A DNA stretch of 64,000 nucleotides from JACKHO01 sp041398745 (lineage in GTDB: Bacteria > Planctomycetota > Planctomycetia > Planctomycetales > Planctomycetaceae). The notes beneath the pieces are model-generated. The model was given only the letters and a program-made list of their open reading frames with translations, had not been told where the DNA came from and did not search any database. Where the stretch lies: contig JAWKUB010000003.1 in assembly GCA_041398745.1 (NCBI GenBank), positions 186,001 to 250,000 on the forward strand. The letters are read 5' to 3'. Positions 1 through 9,090 of this stretch are shown here, piece after piece; positions within the stretch are counted from its first letter, which is position 1, and each line of letters begins with the position of its first letter. Position numbers and translations under genes: made by a program.

Positions 1-1351
1 TGCGGAAATCACGGCCCGTCAAAATGCCGAAGCGGCCAAAGTGCAGGAAGAAGAACGCCTGAAATCAGAGCGGGCCCGCATTGTCACCGAAGAAGAACTG
101 CAGGTGGCAGAACAGAATAAACTGCGGCAGGTCATTGTCGCTCAGCGCAACAAGGAACGAACCGACGCCGTCGAGAAGGAACGAGTCGAGAAAGATCGCA
201 TGCTGGAAGTGACCGAACGTGAGCGCATTGTCGGCCTGGCTGAAATTGAAAAAGAGAAAGCCATTGAAGTCGAGAAGCGGAACATTCAGGACGTCATTCG
301 GGAACGTGTCACCGTCGAACGGACCGTCGTCGAAGAACAACAGAAAATCAAAGACACCGAAGAGTTTGCCACCGCCGACCGCAGCAAGCGTGTCGCCGTG
401 ACTGCCGCTGAGAAAGACGCAGAAGAGGCTTTGGTCAAAGAAATCAAAGCTGCCGAAGCTCGCAAGAAGTCAGCCGAGTTCGAGGCCGAGCAGGTACTCA
501 TCGAAGCCGATGCGCGTCGCGCCGCCGCAGAACGTGAAACCGCTGCCAAGAAAATGCTGGCCGAAGCTCGTCAGGCGGAAGTCGCCGCAGATGGTCTGGC
601 TCAGGCTCAGGTGCAGGAAGCGAAAGCGGCTGCGGTGGAGAAAGAAGGGACCGCCGAGGCCAACGTCATTCAGAAGAAAGCATTCGCCCAGGCCGAAGGT
701 CAGAAGGCACATGCCGAAGCCGTCGAGAAGGAAGGTCTGGCCGAAGCCTCTGTTCTGCAACAGAAGTTCCACGCTGAGGCTCAAGGCATCGAAGAGAAGG
801 CCAACGCCATGAAGCTCTTCGACGGTGTCGGACGCGAGCACGAAGAATTCAAACTCCGTCTCACCAAGGACAAGGAAATCGAACTGGCTGCTATTGCCGC
901 GCAACAGGAAATTGCCCGCGAGCAGGCCGAAGTGGTCGGTGCCGCACTGGGCAACGCCCGCATCGACATTGTCGGTGGCGAGACCAAGTTCTTTGAAACC
1001 ATTGTCGACTCCATCCAGGCTGGTAAGTCGGTCGACCGCTGGGTCGACAACTCCCGCGTCATCACCGATGTGAAGAACACATTCTTCGGCGGTGGAGACG
1101 GTGCCGACTTCTCGCAGTCACTCCAGCAGTTCATGGGACAGTTCAACCTGAGCTTCGAAGATGTCAAAGACCTCTCCGTCGCCGCCCTCATCGGCAAACT
1201 GCTCATGGAATCGGACGACGACACCACAACCACCACGCTGAAGCGGATTCAGAAGTACCTGAAGTCTGCTGGCCTCATGGACAAGAAAGTCGCAGCATTG
1301 GGACTCGAAGGCTCGGTTGATGTTGGTGGCAAAGGTAAGGCGAAGTCGTAG
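1..1351 (+). CDS. Flotillin-family (SPFH) protein, 3' part, 5' end outside window
   Basis: The reading frame is open through the left edge (codons in phase from base 2), so only the C-terminal part is seen; the GTG at 41 is not a true start. The visible protein is a long, highly charged Ala/Glu/Lys-rich coiled coil (about residues 1-290 of the visible part) with the EKEG and AEAxxxxKKA pattern of flotillin tails. A globular C-terminus follows, with GNARIDIVGGETKFFETIVDSI cut here to its core IDIVGGETKFF, and a low-complexity GKGKAKS end. Flotillins form membrane-associated scaffolds; the SPFH domain and any membrane anchor would lie to the left. Other SPFH proteins are possible, but the tail fits flotillin best. 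Confidence 0.85.
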   Translation, partial: AEITARQNAEAAKVQEEERLKSERARIVTEEELQVAEQNKLRQVIVAQRNKERTDAVEKERVEKDRMLEVTERERIVGLAEIEKEKAIEVEKRNIQDVIRERVTVERTVVEEQQKIKDTEEFATADRSKRVAVTAAEKDAEEALVKEIKAAEARKKSAEFEAEQVLIEADARRAAAERETAAKKMLAEARQAEVAADGLAQAQVQEAKAAAVEKEGTAEANVIQKKAFAQAEGQKAHAEAVEKEGLAEASVLQQKFHAEAQGIEEKANAMKLFDGVGREHEEFKLRLTKDKEIELAAIAAQQEIAREQAEVVGAALGNARIDIVGGETKFFETIVDSIQAGKSVDRWVDNSRVITDVKNTFFGGGDGADFSQSLQQFMGQFNLSFEDVKDLSVAALIGKLLMESDDDTTTTTLKRIQKYLKSAGLMDKKVAALGLEGSVDVGGKGKAKS

Positions 1352-1391
1352 GAGTTCGGCTACGACCGACACAATGCGATGTGTCGAACAT

Positions 1392-1417
1392 CGCCACTGC
1401 TGGCTTGCCAGCAGTGG
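1392..1417. repeat. Perfect hairpin, 12-bp stems
   Basis: Bases 1392-1403 (GCCACTGCTGGC) are exactly complementary to 1406-1417, with TT between. It sits 40 bases after the flotillin stop and has no T-run, so it is more like an intergenic palindromic repeat than a classical terminator, though it could stop transcription. The rest of 1352-1649 holds no gene I can support. Confidence 0.6.
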
Positions 1418-1649
1418 CCAGTCCCTAGTGAATGTGAGGACGCCCACCTTAGTAGCAGAACTGTCCCATCAGGGACGGCTGAATATCCCCGGTGCCCGAT
1501 CAACCAAGTTGCTAAGAGCGTAGAGACTTACCTACGCGAACTCTTACCTTGAAGTTGCTACAGCCAGTACAATAGACTCGCAAGTGAAACCAACGGATTC
1601 TCGTCGTCCTCCAAATCAGTTGATCGGATTTTCTGGAATCACTGCTGCC

Positions 1650-2810
1650 ATGATCGTATGCACGCACTGTTAAAAAAAGACTTCGCTCAAAGAAAGATTT
1701 GACTGGGCGAGAAGTCTCATGCCCCGCCTGCAAGAAGCGGTTCAAAGTCCCTGCATCCGATAAGTCGGCGAATTCGACAACTCCACTTCAGAGTGACAGC
1801 ACAGGGGCGTCACAAGGTTCCAATCTCACTTACTTACTTGCCACAATTGGGGTGATCGTGCTGTTTGTTGGTGTGGTCGGCTTCTCCATCTACTACTTGT
1901 CGAATCCAACAGGTCTAAGCCAAAGTTCTGACAATGTAGCGAGTCTCGACGCAGACCCCATCAATGGTAACCCGAAGGAGCTTTCTGGGGACTTGTTGAT
2001 TCCCAAGGCGACGGTTGCTGCCGACACGTCACTTGAGTTCTTTGAAGCGACATTTGCGGGCCAAGGTCCCTTCTTCATTGTCGTCAAAGACGCTGGAGGA
2101 GCGGACCCAAGCGGCAGGATCGATCCGGAAGGGTATTTCCAATACAGGAACGTTTTCGTACGAGATGTTGAAGAGCGTTTTGACGAACTGCGACTCAGCA
2201 TTAATCCGTGTGGCGAATTCTGGCCGTTGGTCGAAGTCACCAGCATAGTGGCAATCGGCAGCGAGCGGACGGGTGAAACACTATTCAATCAGTCATCAGA
2301 GCGAATAGTTGTGAAGTGTCCAGTAGATGGTTTGGCCGCGTCACGCACGATTCATTTGTGCGACAATATCAATCTCCTGAATCTTTACGGAGAACTCTCG
2401 TGTCCAGGTGCCGTAGTACGTTATGCCATTGACGGCTCACAAGACCGGTTTCGGTTTCCGGCGGTGGACAATGAGGGCCATGTGATTGGAGGCAGAGATT
2501 TTCCCGCGAACGAAATTTATGGCGTCTACGAAACGCTCGAAAACCCAATTATCGGAGTTGCCATGTCAAATGATGACTGGGTCATGCAACGTGAAGCAAA
2601 GCATGCGAAGAACACAATTATTTTGCTCAAGGACGAGGCTCAGCCAGCAGGCCCCCTTGAATTTTGGTGGGGAAATGATGGAAAGCCGTACGAAATTCGT
2701 GAGTCAAAAACTTCTGGTCTGACTCGCAGTATCGCTATGGACGACGTTGTCGGAATCGTTGACGCCGCTGATGCTGACGTGCTCTACCGAACGAACGACT
2801 GGACGGCAAA
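1650..2810 (+). pseudogene. 5' half of a zinc-ribbon membrane protein gene, frameshifted near start and cut by an ISAs1 element
   Basis: The main frame runs from 1672 into the insertion sequence at 2811. Its N-terminus contains only half of a zinc ribbon (CPAC, followed by KKRFKVPAS). The missing half is in another frame: ATG at 1650 reads M-I-V-C-T-H-C and then meets TAA at 1671. Removing the single T at 1671 joins CTHC to KKRLRSKKDLTGREVSCPAC, a four-cysteine ribbon. A transmembrane segment follows (about 30 residues after the ribbon, LLATIGVIVLFVGVVGF), then an extracytoplasmic domain of about 290 residues with no family I recognise. The frame ends at codons W-T-A-K inside the 10-bp target duplication, and the same four residues reopen the 3' half at 4101. 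Function unknown; probably a dead gene in this strain. Confidence 0.8.
2801..2810. repeat. Left copy of 10-bp target-site duplication
   Basis: GGACGGCAAA, repeated exactly at 4101-4110 on the other side of the insertion sequence. It marks the original target inside the zinc-ribbon gene. Confidence 0.85.
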
Positions 2811-4100
2811 ACACGGTCAGCGCACACTAAGTGTTTTGAATCCAATGACTTCGAGCAGGAAGTCCCAGTTCCAGCCGCAGGAGCGGCGTTTCATGGCCAG
2901 GCTCGACTTCGCGGGATGTTGTTTGAGGAGCGACAATGTGAACCGGCGGAGCCAGGCCATATTCTCCGTCCCCTGCCGTTGGCGCGACCTGAGTTGGTCT
3001 TCGCGATACGTGACATCGAGGCTCCAGTGGCAGGTATTTTCGATGCCCCAGTGACTGCGCACCGACTTCGCAAACTGGCCTACATGTAGCGGGAGGCTGC
3101 TGAGATAATAATGCGTTTCTAGCGAGTGTTTCTGGCCGTCGGACCACTCGTATACGCACAGGCCAATGGTTTTCAGGCCTTTCCAGCGCTGGCTGCCCAG
3201 GAAGGCATTCGGAACTTCAAATTGAATGTAAGTGCGCGTTTCCTGGCGTCCATGCCGAGGCTTCTTCGGTTGGTCGACCAGTCGTTCGTGAGCGACATCG
3301 GCGAAGTCATTCTCGACGTGTTCTGCGACAAATTCGAGGGCCGCCTGATACAGCAATCCCTGGTTCTTTTTGAGTGAGAGAACGTAGTTCCCTTTGCCGT
3401 TCACAATTTGTTCTGCAATGGCGGTTTGAGTTCCCATGGCATCGATCGTAATGACCGCACCATCCAGGTCAATCAGTCGCAACAGCTCGGGAATCGCTGT
3501 GATTTCATTGGATTTTTCCTCGGTGGGAACCTGAGCCAGCGTAAGCCCCTGCTCCGAAGCCCATGCGCTGACCAAATGCAAAGGTCCCAAACCATGCCTC
3601 GCGTCACGACTCCCTTTGAGGCATTTTCCGTCGATGGCCACGTGTCTTTGTTCACCTTCTTTCTTGCCTCCCAGAAGTGCTTCGATCCATGAGACGAAAC
3701 AACTCTGAAACGCTTCGGGATGAAGAGCGCACAGGACCCGGCGAAACACATCGCGCGAAGGAATACCGTGCGGCAAATCGAGGATGTCCGGAAGAAGGCT
3801 CTGCTTCGACTCGGCCCACTTGCGAATCCCCGTGGGACCATCAGCCCCCGCCAGAACTCCCATCACCGAAATCGAAACAACCGACACCAACGGATGCCTC
3901 CGATTCACCGCCGACCTGGGATCTTCCAACTCATTAAAAGCCGTCGTCAACTCTTCTAACGTCGCCGCCTGATTCCTACTGCGCACGCCACTTCCTCCAT
4001 ATCATCAACCGAATGAACAGGAACGAAGACTTATCAAATCAACACCACGAGCGCAACCCCACCCAGCCCCCCTCGTTAACCCAAAGTGCGCGCTGGCCGT
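2811..4100. mobile_element. ISAs1-family insertion sequence, about 1.29 kb
   Basis: One transposase gene on the minus strand fills the element. The ends are imperfect inverted repeats: 2813-2829 (ACGGTCAGCGCACACTA) matches the complement of 4084-4100 (ACGGCCAGCGCGCACTT), with few mismatches. Exact 10-bp direct repeats flank it. Intact transposase, recognisable ends and an undecayed target duplication suggest a fairly recent insertion. The exact tip is uncertain by about 2 bases because the left side has an extra AC. Confidence 0.85.
2817..3986 (-). CDS. ISAs1-family transposase, intact
   Basis: This 389-residue DDE transposase catalyses cut-and-paste or copy-type movement of the surrounding element. 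An N-terminal DDE_Tnp_1-associated domain (residues 8-95, with RHPLVSVVSISVMGVLAGAD) is followed by the catalytic region: VAIDGKCLKGSRD near 118-130, AVITIDAMGTQ near 178-188, and WGIENTCHWSLDVTYREDQ near 310-330, the last two supplying acidic catalytic residues. Length matches the usual 370-400 for the family. The start is a GTG at 3986. The TGA stop overlaps the left inverted repeat, leaving almost no spare sequence, as is usual for such elements. A diverged relic of a related element lies at 30077-30300. Confidence 0.93.
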   Translation of the reverse strand: MRSRNQAATLEELTTAFNELEDPRSAVNRRHPLVSVVSISVMGVLAGADGPTGIRKWAESKQSLLPDILDLPHGIPSRDVFRRVLCALHPEAFQSCFVSWIEALLGGKKEGEQRHVAIDGKCLKGSRDARHGLGPLHLVSAWASEQGLTLAQVPTEEKSNEITAIPELLRLIDLDGAVITIDAMGTQTAIAEQIVNGKGNYVLSLKKNQGLLYQAALEFVAEHVENDFADVAHERLVDQPKKPRHGRQETRTYIQFEVPNAFLGSQRWKGLKTIGLCVYEWSDGQKHSLETHYYLSSLPLHVGQFAKSVRSHWGIENTCHWSLDVTYREDQLRSRQRQGTENMAWLRRFTLSLLKQHPAKSSLAMKRRSCGWNWDFLLEVIGFKTLSVR

Positions 4101-4110
4101 GGACGGCAAA
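4101..4110. repeat. Right copy of 10-bp target-site duplication
   Basis: Exact copy of 2801-2810 (GGACGGCAAA). The interrupted reading frame resumes through it. Confidence 0.85.
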
Positions 4111-4687
4111 AACCGATTCACTGCTTACAACTGCGTTAGCTGACGGAGACGTCCGGGGGCGATTTACCGTGAATTCGTCAGGAGTTCCAAGAACTACCAC
4201 CACAGCCGATACTGCTACCTCGGGTCGTCGCACCAGCCAGCCCAAACGTGAAAGCCCGAGACAGAAATTCACGGTTGATTTGGTCACCTATGTTCAGGAC
4301 AGTTCATCCCGAACATATTTTGTACCGCATCCCGATGACTTAACCAGAGGTTATGCTCCACGGGACTGCCGTCAGATTCCCAAGAAAGAGATACTGTGGA
4401 AACCGGCCTATGCCCATGTCTATGTTTCAAACAGTAGTGACACGGACATTCGATTTGTACTTACCGTTGAATATGACTTGAACATGAATAATGGCTTCAC
4501 CATCAAGAGATTTCAGCAGGACGTATCGGGCGTAGTGAAGAGCGGAGCAAAGGAGAAGGAATTCAAGTTCGCCTTGGACGGCGGGCTTGTTCAGGAGGGA
4601 AGAAATTGGATGACAAATCGCTTTGTTACGACGAAGCAAATCAAGACTGGCATCCGAGTAATAGACCGTGACGTCGAGTACAAATAG
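4111..4687 (+). pseudogene. 3' half of the IS-interrupted zinc-ribbon membrane protein gene
   Basis: The frame that leaves the left gene at W-T-A-K re-enters here as W-T-A-K-T-D-S-L-L once the element and one duplication copy are removed. The remaining 190 residues begin with a Thr/Ser-rich linker and end in a compact domain (KFTVDLVTYVQDSSSRTYFV, then YAHVYVSNSSDTDIRF) rich in beta-strand pattern, perhaps Ig-like; no family is recognised. An ATG at 4013 inside the IS end gives an artificial longer frame of 224 codons, which could make a stub protein but is not the native start. Confidence 0.78.
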
Positions 4688-4799
4688 TTGGGGGCAAGCA
4701 ACGTTGCACGGTTTTCGTAGGGCGTGCTCCGACATGCCTTCCTCGGATCAAAGATTGCCCAATCTCCGACGCGAATTGCCGCTTCACTCAAAGCATAGC

Positions 4800-5951
4800 C
4801 TACGCGAACTCGACCCAATCGTAGTAGTCAGCTTCGGTAACCATACCGCCGGGGAGCTTTCTCGTCAGAGCCATGAAGGCGTCGTAGATTGTTTCGCGTT
4901 GATCGGTTTCCAGTCCTGATTTTTCTTCAAGCTGGTTAAACGTATCGACGAATGCCTTCAGAATGGTGGCGGAGTTTTTTGCGTTGGCCTTTTTGCCGAG
5001 TTTGGCGAGGGCATTGTTGGCGGTGTTCCAAGCGGACATCGCTTTCTTGCCTGTGGCGGATCCGAAAAAGTCGCTCCAGTCGCGGAAGGGATTCTCCAAA
5101 TTGTTGGCAAGCCACTCCGGCGTTCGCTTTCCCCGCAGACTCAGTTCTTCGAGGGATTGATACTTGGCCTTGAGTGCCTCTGCGTCGGCGGCGCGTAGGC
5201 CGTCGAATTCAAGACTTTCCAGGGCAGGAATTTCGGCGGGGTCGGGAAACGCGGCAACATTCATGGTGTAGCACTCGTGAATGCGCAGTTCCTCCAAGGA
5301 TTTGATTTTTGCCAAGGCCCCTTCCTGCCGCAGCGCCACCGCCTTCCCAGAAATGTCGAGTGACTCCAAGTGCGGGTACGCCTTCGCAACTTGAGACAGG
5401 TCAACATCGCGACAGTCGAAGAGTTGCAAACGTTGAATTTGTTTCAGGCCCGGGATGGCGAGGAAGGTTCGGCCATAAAGCATGAGCGTCACGCCCTCAC
5501 CTCGGTTGGGGCAAACAACAGTGGCACGGCATCCGGCGGGGGGATGCAAGATTCTCAAGTAGTCAAAGCGACCATGCGTGGGCAACTTGAGATGCAGCGA
5601 CTTCCCGGTCACTTCAATTCCAATGTTGTCGAGAGCTTTAGCATTCGAGAAGTCAAAACGAGAGCGGCCACTTTCGTGCCAAGAGAAGGTGGAGACCGTG
5701 CATTTCGGCGACGCGAGATAGTCGAGGACCGACGCGTCGCGTCCAGAGTATGTGACGTCTTTTAACTCTTTGAGACGAGAAAGTTGTGACCAGTCCAATG
5801 GCCCCGCTGCATACGAAAGATTCCAGTAACCATCGACCTGCTCACGGTCATCAGAGTCGAGAGATATCCGCCAAGTGTCATTTGGGATTTGACACTTCGG
5901 GTGCTTCCCGTCCAGATTCAAAACAACGGGCATCGATTCATTCTTCTTCAA
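4800..5951 (-). CDS. Leucine-rich-repeat-like protein
   Basis: A 383-residue protein without signal peptide or membrane segment, so probably cytoplasmic. Residues 60-280 show irregular LRR-type units (LKQIQRLQLFDC, YPHLESLDISGKAV, IKSLEELRIHEC, IPALESLEFDGL, YQSLEELSLRGK). The last 100 residues are an alpha-helical tail with alternating Lys/Ala. LRRs mediate protein binding; the partner is unknown. A decayed partial copy of the same gene lies at about 8740-9090 beyond the next gene, so this locus was duplicated. Start is ATG at 5951; no clear operon partner. Confidence 0.75.
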   Translation of the reverse strand: MKKNESMPVVLNLDGKHPKCQIPNDTWRISLDSDDREQVDGYWNLSYAAGPLDWSQLSRLKELKDVTYSGRDASVLDYLASPKCTVSTFSWHESGRSRFDFSNAKALDNIGIEVTGKSLHLKLPTHGRFDYLRILHPPAGCRATVVCPNRGEGVTLMLYGRTFLAIPGLKQIQRLQLFDCRDVDLSQVAKAYPHLESLDISGKAVALRQEGALAKIKSLEELRIHECYTMNVAAFPDPAEIPALESLEFDGLRAADAEALKAKYQSLEELSLRGKRTPEWLANNLENPFRDWSDFFGSATGKKAMSAWNTANNALAKLGKKANAKNSATILKAFVDTFNQLEEKSGLETDQRETIYDAFMALTRKLPGGMVTEADYYDWVEFA

Positions 5952-6177
5952 GGTGATGTCGCGGCAGACGATTTTTCTGACTCAATCGTTCGATGTTTTC
6001 GCCGGGGAGCCCATCCGCCTGCTCATGGCGGCTGACAGCCGAAGGCACAAGATGATTTTCCATCCGGCAACCTTGTCTCGCAAGTGACAATTCCAAGTTG
6101 AGCGCACGGGCGGGGCATCATGTCGATGTGCGCCCCTAAATAGGCCTATATCAGTTTCTGCGAACGTTGCGGTCATT

Positions 6178-8589
6178 CTATTCAGTTTCCTGGAAATCTG
6201 AACAGGCGGTTAGGTTGTCGCTGCTTAGACGTATGAACCAGGCGGTTGTTCCGGGCGGGATTGTTGCTTCGACAATTACCCGCGTCTGATTTTGGCGCAG
6301 ATTGGCGGGCGACTCCAGCCACTCTCGTTCACCGGTGAAACCCACGCCAGTGGTTGAGACAAGCGTTGCCTTCTCGATTTGGCGATCAGAATTGAAGCTG
6401 ATGCGTGCTGCGTCTCCCTCGACTTTTACACCGAGTTGCTGGCACCAGGGCGTCCCTTTCTCGACGACGCTTTTTGCAAACGCGTAACTGTCGGGAGGAT
6501 TCCAGCCCGGTGCGTGACCGTGCCGCATGTTGGGCAGTAGCGCGAGCAAATGCGGTCCGGGAGCTGTCGTGTAGCATCGGCTTTGAGCATCAAGGGGAAA
6601 GTGGAGATCACCCGTCCAGCTCAGCCAGAGGACGGGCACTTTCGCTCTCTTCATTCGAACAAGAGGATCCCAGACTTCCTGGTAGAACGAGTTCTCACCC
6701 AAGGCGCGTCCGTATTGATTCTCTGCCGTGGCGAGCCCTCCGCAGCCGTAGGTGGGAATTGCGAATGAAAACCGGTCGTCGACTCCAATGACTGTGCTGG
6801 TGATAACACCACCCCAGGAGATTCCCATAACGCCGACTCGTTGGGAATCGACTTGAGGTAAACCCCGCAGCAGTGAATTCGCAAGAACCGTGTCAGCAAC
6901 GGCATGATACATCCATTGATCGGCGAGCGGCTCGTCGGTGTCGCCGTAGATTCCAACCCGCGCAGGACCGGCCCAGTCGTGCCGTTGCCAGCTCTTGCCG
7001 AACGCATCGCGACGGTCGGTCTGCCCCTCGACGGCTATGCTGATGGCGGCAAATCCCTGTTCATTCCACTTTTTCACCCACTCTTTGAAGGCCGTGCCTC
7101 CGCCACCATGAACCAGAACAACTCCCGGAACTTTGCCGCCTGGGTTCTTTTGGTTCGGCTGCGGCACTCCCAACCAGGCGAAGACGCGTGTTGGCTTGCC
7201 TTGCCAGGGAAGGCCATCGAAGTAAATCGGCTTGATGTCTCCCTCGGCAGTGAATCCCTCAGCCGCATGCATAGTGGGCGCGTTTGTTAGTTGGCTCAAT
7301 TCGAGCACCTGACTCCGTAACGCGTTCCAGTCTTGTACTGCGGTTTCCTGCAAGCGTGCTGGTTCAGAAGCCGGAACATCACCCGAGTTCCAAGCAATGT
7401 TCGCTGCACGTTTCTCCAGGTCGACCGTGACCGAGGCGTGTTCGAACTCCCGAGAGAACTTCCAACTTTTGCCGACCCGACTGTAGTTGCCTCTGGGCGG
7501 GCCGAGTCGATGTCGGTATTCGGGGTACTCGACCAGTTGACCATCTTCGGCGTCATACCCCCAGCCGTAACAGAAATACGAATGCCGCTGAGCACCAATC
7601 AAGAAACATGCCAGCGGAAACGTCAGCTTCTCGCGGGCGAAGGCTTCCCGCTGGGCGGGCGTCCGCTGCATGAATTCTCGATCATTAAAGTTCGCCCCGT
7701 GGTCTGGCCACGCTTTGTATAGAACGATTTTCCCATCCTCTGCGGCTTTGGCTGCCATTTGCCAGTACAGCAATATGTCTTCCTTCGAGGCACTCGCAAA
7801 TTGATCGAAGTGCTCGATCTTTGCACCATCGGCATACGGCAGAAACTCTGCTCCACCATTTGTTTCCTGATCGATTGTTCCCTGCTGCGTCCGAAGGCCG
7901 TTGAAAATGAGGAGTCGCTCTGGCCCCATGGCTGCTCGTACCTGCCGCATCATGTCGATGGCAGCCTGGTCCAGTTCCTCTCCTTTTTCTCGTCCCCAAC
8001 CGTTGTTCATGAGCGTTGGTCGTCGCGATTGTGAAATCGCGTCCATATACAGGCCGTCAAAGGCAAACTCTGTGACAGCGCTTCCCGCCGTCTGAACCCA
8101 CCACTGTCTGGTGTCAGCGTTCAACAGGTTGTATTGGTAGACCGGCGTGTCACCCAATGTCGATTTCAACAGTGGGTCGCCCGTAGACGAATTGCGCAGG
8201 GTCCAGTTCGTAGGATGCGTTTCAGCAAACCGCTGGTTGTAAGAGGTGAATGGCCAGGCAATGAGCGTGTTCCAGTACATCAGCACTTTGGCATCGGGGT
8301 TAGCCTGCTTAATCCGCTGAGCATCCAGCCCCATAATGCGTTCTGGATGTTCGTGATCGGTCCGCCGACCGTGCGCTTTCTCCAGGCAAATGAAATTCGA
8401 AAGCCTTGCCGCTGTCTTCACCTGCTCGTCGGTCAACTGAGTTTGACTGCCGAAATGCAGGTAGACCGGCACTTTGTCCCAAGACCAATCGGGATAGTAC
8501 GCGGGATCATCACCAGCATCAGCCCAACTTGCGAAGCCACAGAGAATTAACAGAAGCCAAACTAGGGGCGTGCAGTTTCTTCCATTCAT
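6178..8589 (-). CDS. Secreted glycoside-hydrolase-like (GHL15 type) / acetylxylan-esterase-like fusion
   Basis: An 803-residue two-domain protein with a clear signal peptide (residues 1-25, LVWLLLILCGFASWADA). Residues 28-400 resemble the putative glycosyl hydrolase family GHL15, a TIM-barrel group: VLMYWNTLIAWPF, FAFDGLYMDAIS (a likely acidic active-site strand) and IFNGLRTQQG. Residues about 450-800 are an alpha/beta hydrolase of the acetylxylan esterase/dienelactone hydrolase kind: VVLVHGGGGTAF as oxyanion region near 496, nucleophile motif GISWGG near 588, SWTGDLHFP near 661 for the acid and MRHGHAPGW near 688 for the histidine. A secreted enzyme removing acyl groups and attacking a polysaccharide fits; the substrate is unknown. 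It stands alone on the minus strand. Confidence 0.75.
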   Translation of the reverse strand: MNGRNCTPLVWLLLILCGFASWADAGDDPAYYPDWSWDKVPVYLHFGSQTQLTDEQVKTAARLSNFICLEKAHGRRTDHEHPERIMGLDAQRIKQANPDAKVLMYWNTLIAWPFTSYNQRFAETHPTNWTLRNSSTGDPLLKSTLGDTPVYQYNLLNADTRQWWVQTAGSAVTEFAFDGLYMDAISQSRRPTLMNNGWGREKGEELDQAAIDMMRQVRAAMGPERLLIFNGLRTQQGTIDQETNGGAEFLPYADGAKIEHFDQFASASKEDILLYWQMAAKAAEDGKIVLYKAWPDHGANFNDREFMQRTPAQREAFAREKLTFPLACFLIGAQRHSYFCYGWGYDAEDGQLVEYPEYRHRLGPPRGNYSRVGKSWKFSREFEHASVTVDLEKRAANIAWNSGDVPASEPARLQETAVQDWNALRSQVLELSQLTNAPTMHAAEGFTAEGDIKPIYFDGLPWQGKPTRVFAWLGVPQPNQKNPGGKVPGVVLVHGGGGTAFKEWVKKWNEQGFAAISIAVEGQTDRRDAFGKSWQRHDWAGPARVGIYGDTDEPLADQWMYHAVADTVLANSLLRGLPQVDSQRVGVMGISWGGVITSTVIGVDDRFSFAIPTYGCGGLATAENQYGRALGENSFYQEVWDPLVRMKRAKVPVLWLSWTGDLHFPLDAQSRCYTTAPGPHLLALLPNMRHGHAPGWNPPDSYAFAKSVVEKGTPWCQQLGVKVEGDAARISFNSDRQIEKATLVSTTGVGFTGEREWLESPANLRQNQTRVIVEATIPPGTTAWFIRLSSDNLTACSDFQETE

Positions 8590-8739
8590 ATCAGTTGCCT
8601 GTTGGCATCAATTGGTTTGGGCAATGGTCACACGCCTTCCACCAATGAAGGCTTGTTGATGGTGCAAACGGAATTGTTACGGATGCTTCACCGTTGTCTA
8701 CGCACCTTCGTGCTCAATTGTCGTCCCGGGTTGCGTTGG

Positions 8740-9090
8740 CCAATCCATTGGGGAGTTTCTTCGTCAGCGGATTCAGGATTCTCAACTAATCAAAGCGGCC
8801 ATGCCTGGGCAGTTTGACATGCAGTGACTTCCCGGTCACATGAATCCCAATGTTGTGGAATGCCCTGGCATTCGAGAAGTCCGAACGACTGCGTTCATTT
8901 TCATGCCAAGAATACGTCAAGACCAAACAATTCGGAGACGCGAGAAATCCCAGAACCGTTGCGTCGCTGAACCTGAGACCGCGGACCATTTTAATTCCAC
9001 ACGACGGTTCACAATCTGACGGGAATCTGAAAGAGTTCCCGATACCAGTAAGCGGAAGTTCTCTAACCGAAAGAAAGTCAGCCGCCCCAT
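8740..9090 (-). pseudogene. Decayed partial copy of the LRR-like gene at 4800-5951
   Basis: On the minus strand the frame reads FLASPNCLVLTYSWHENE, then SRSDFSNARAFHNIGI and TGKSLHVKLPRHGRFD. These match FLASP/YLASPKCTVSTFSWHE, SRFDFSNAKALDNIGIEV and TGKSLHLKLPTHGRFD in the intact gene. The next codon is TAG where the intact copy has Tyr (FDYLRIL), and the frame then jumps to LTKKLPNGL, matching LTRKLPGGM from near the intact C-terminus. So the copy has a nonsense codon and has lost about 200 internal codons. It runs into the arsC-like start on the opposite strand. The rest of 8590-8739 holds nothing I recognise. Confidence 0.75.

Noticed and set aside
1668..1680. Programmed slippage on the A7 run
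   Set aside because: The in-frame TAA lies before most of the A-tract, so adding or losing an A does not restore the frame; an ordinary indel is simpler.
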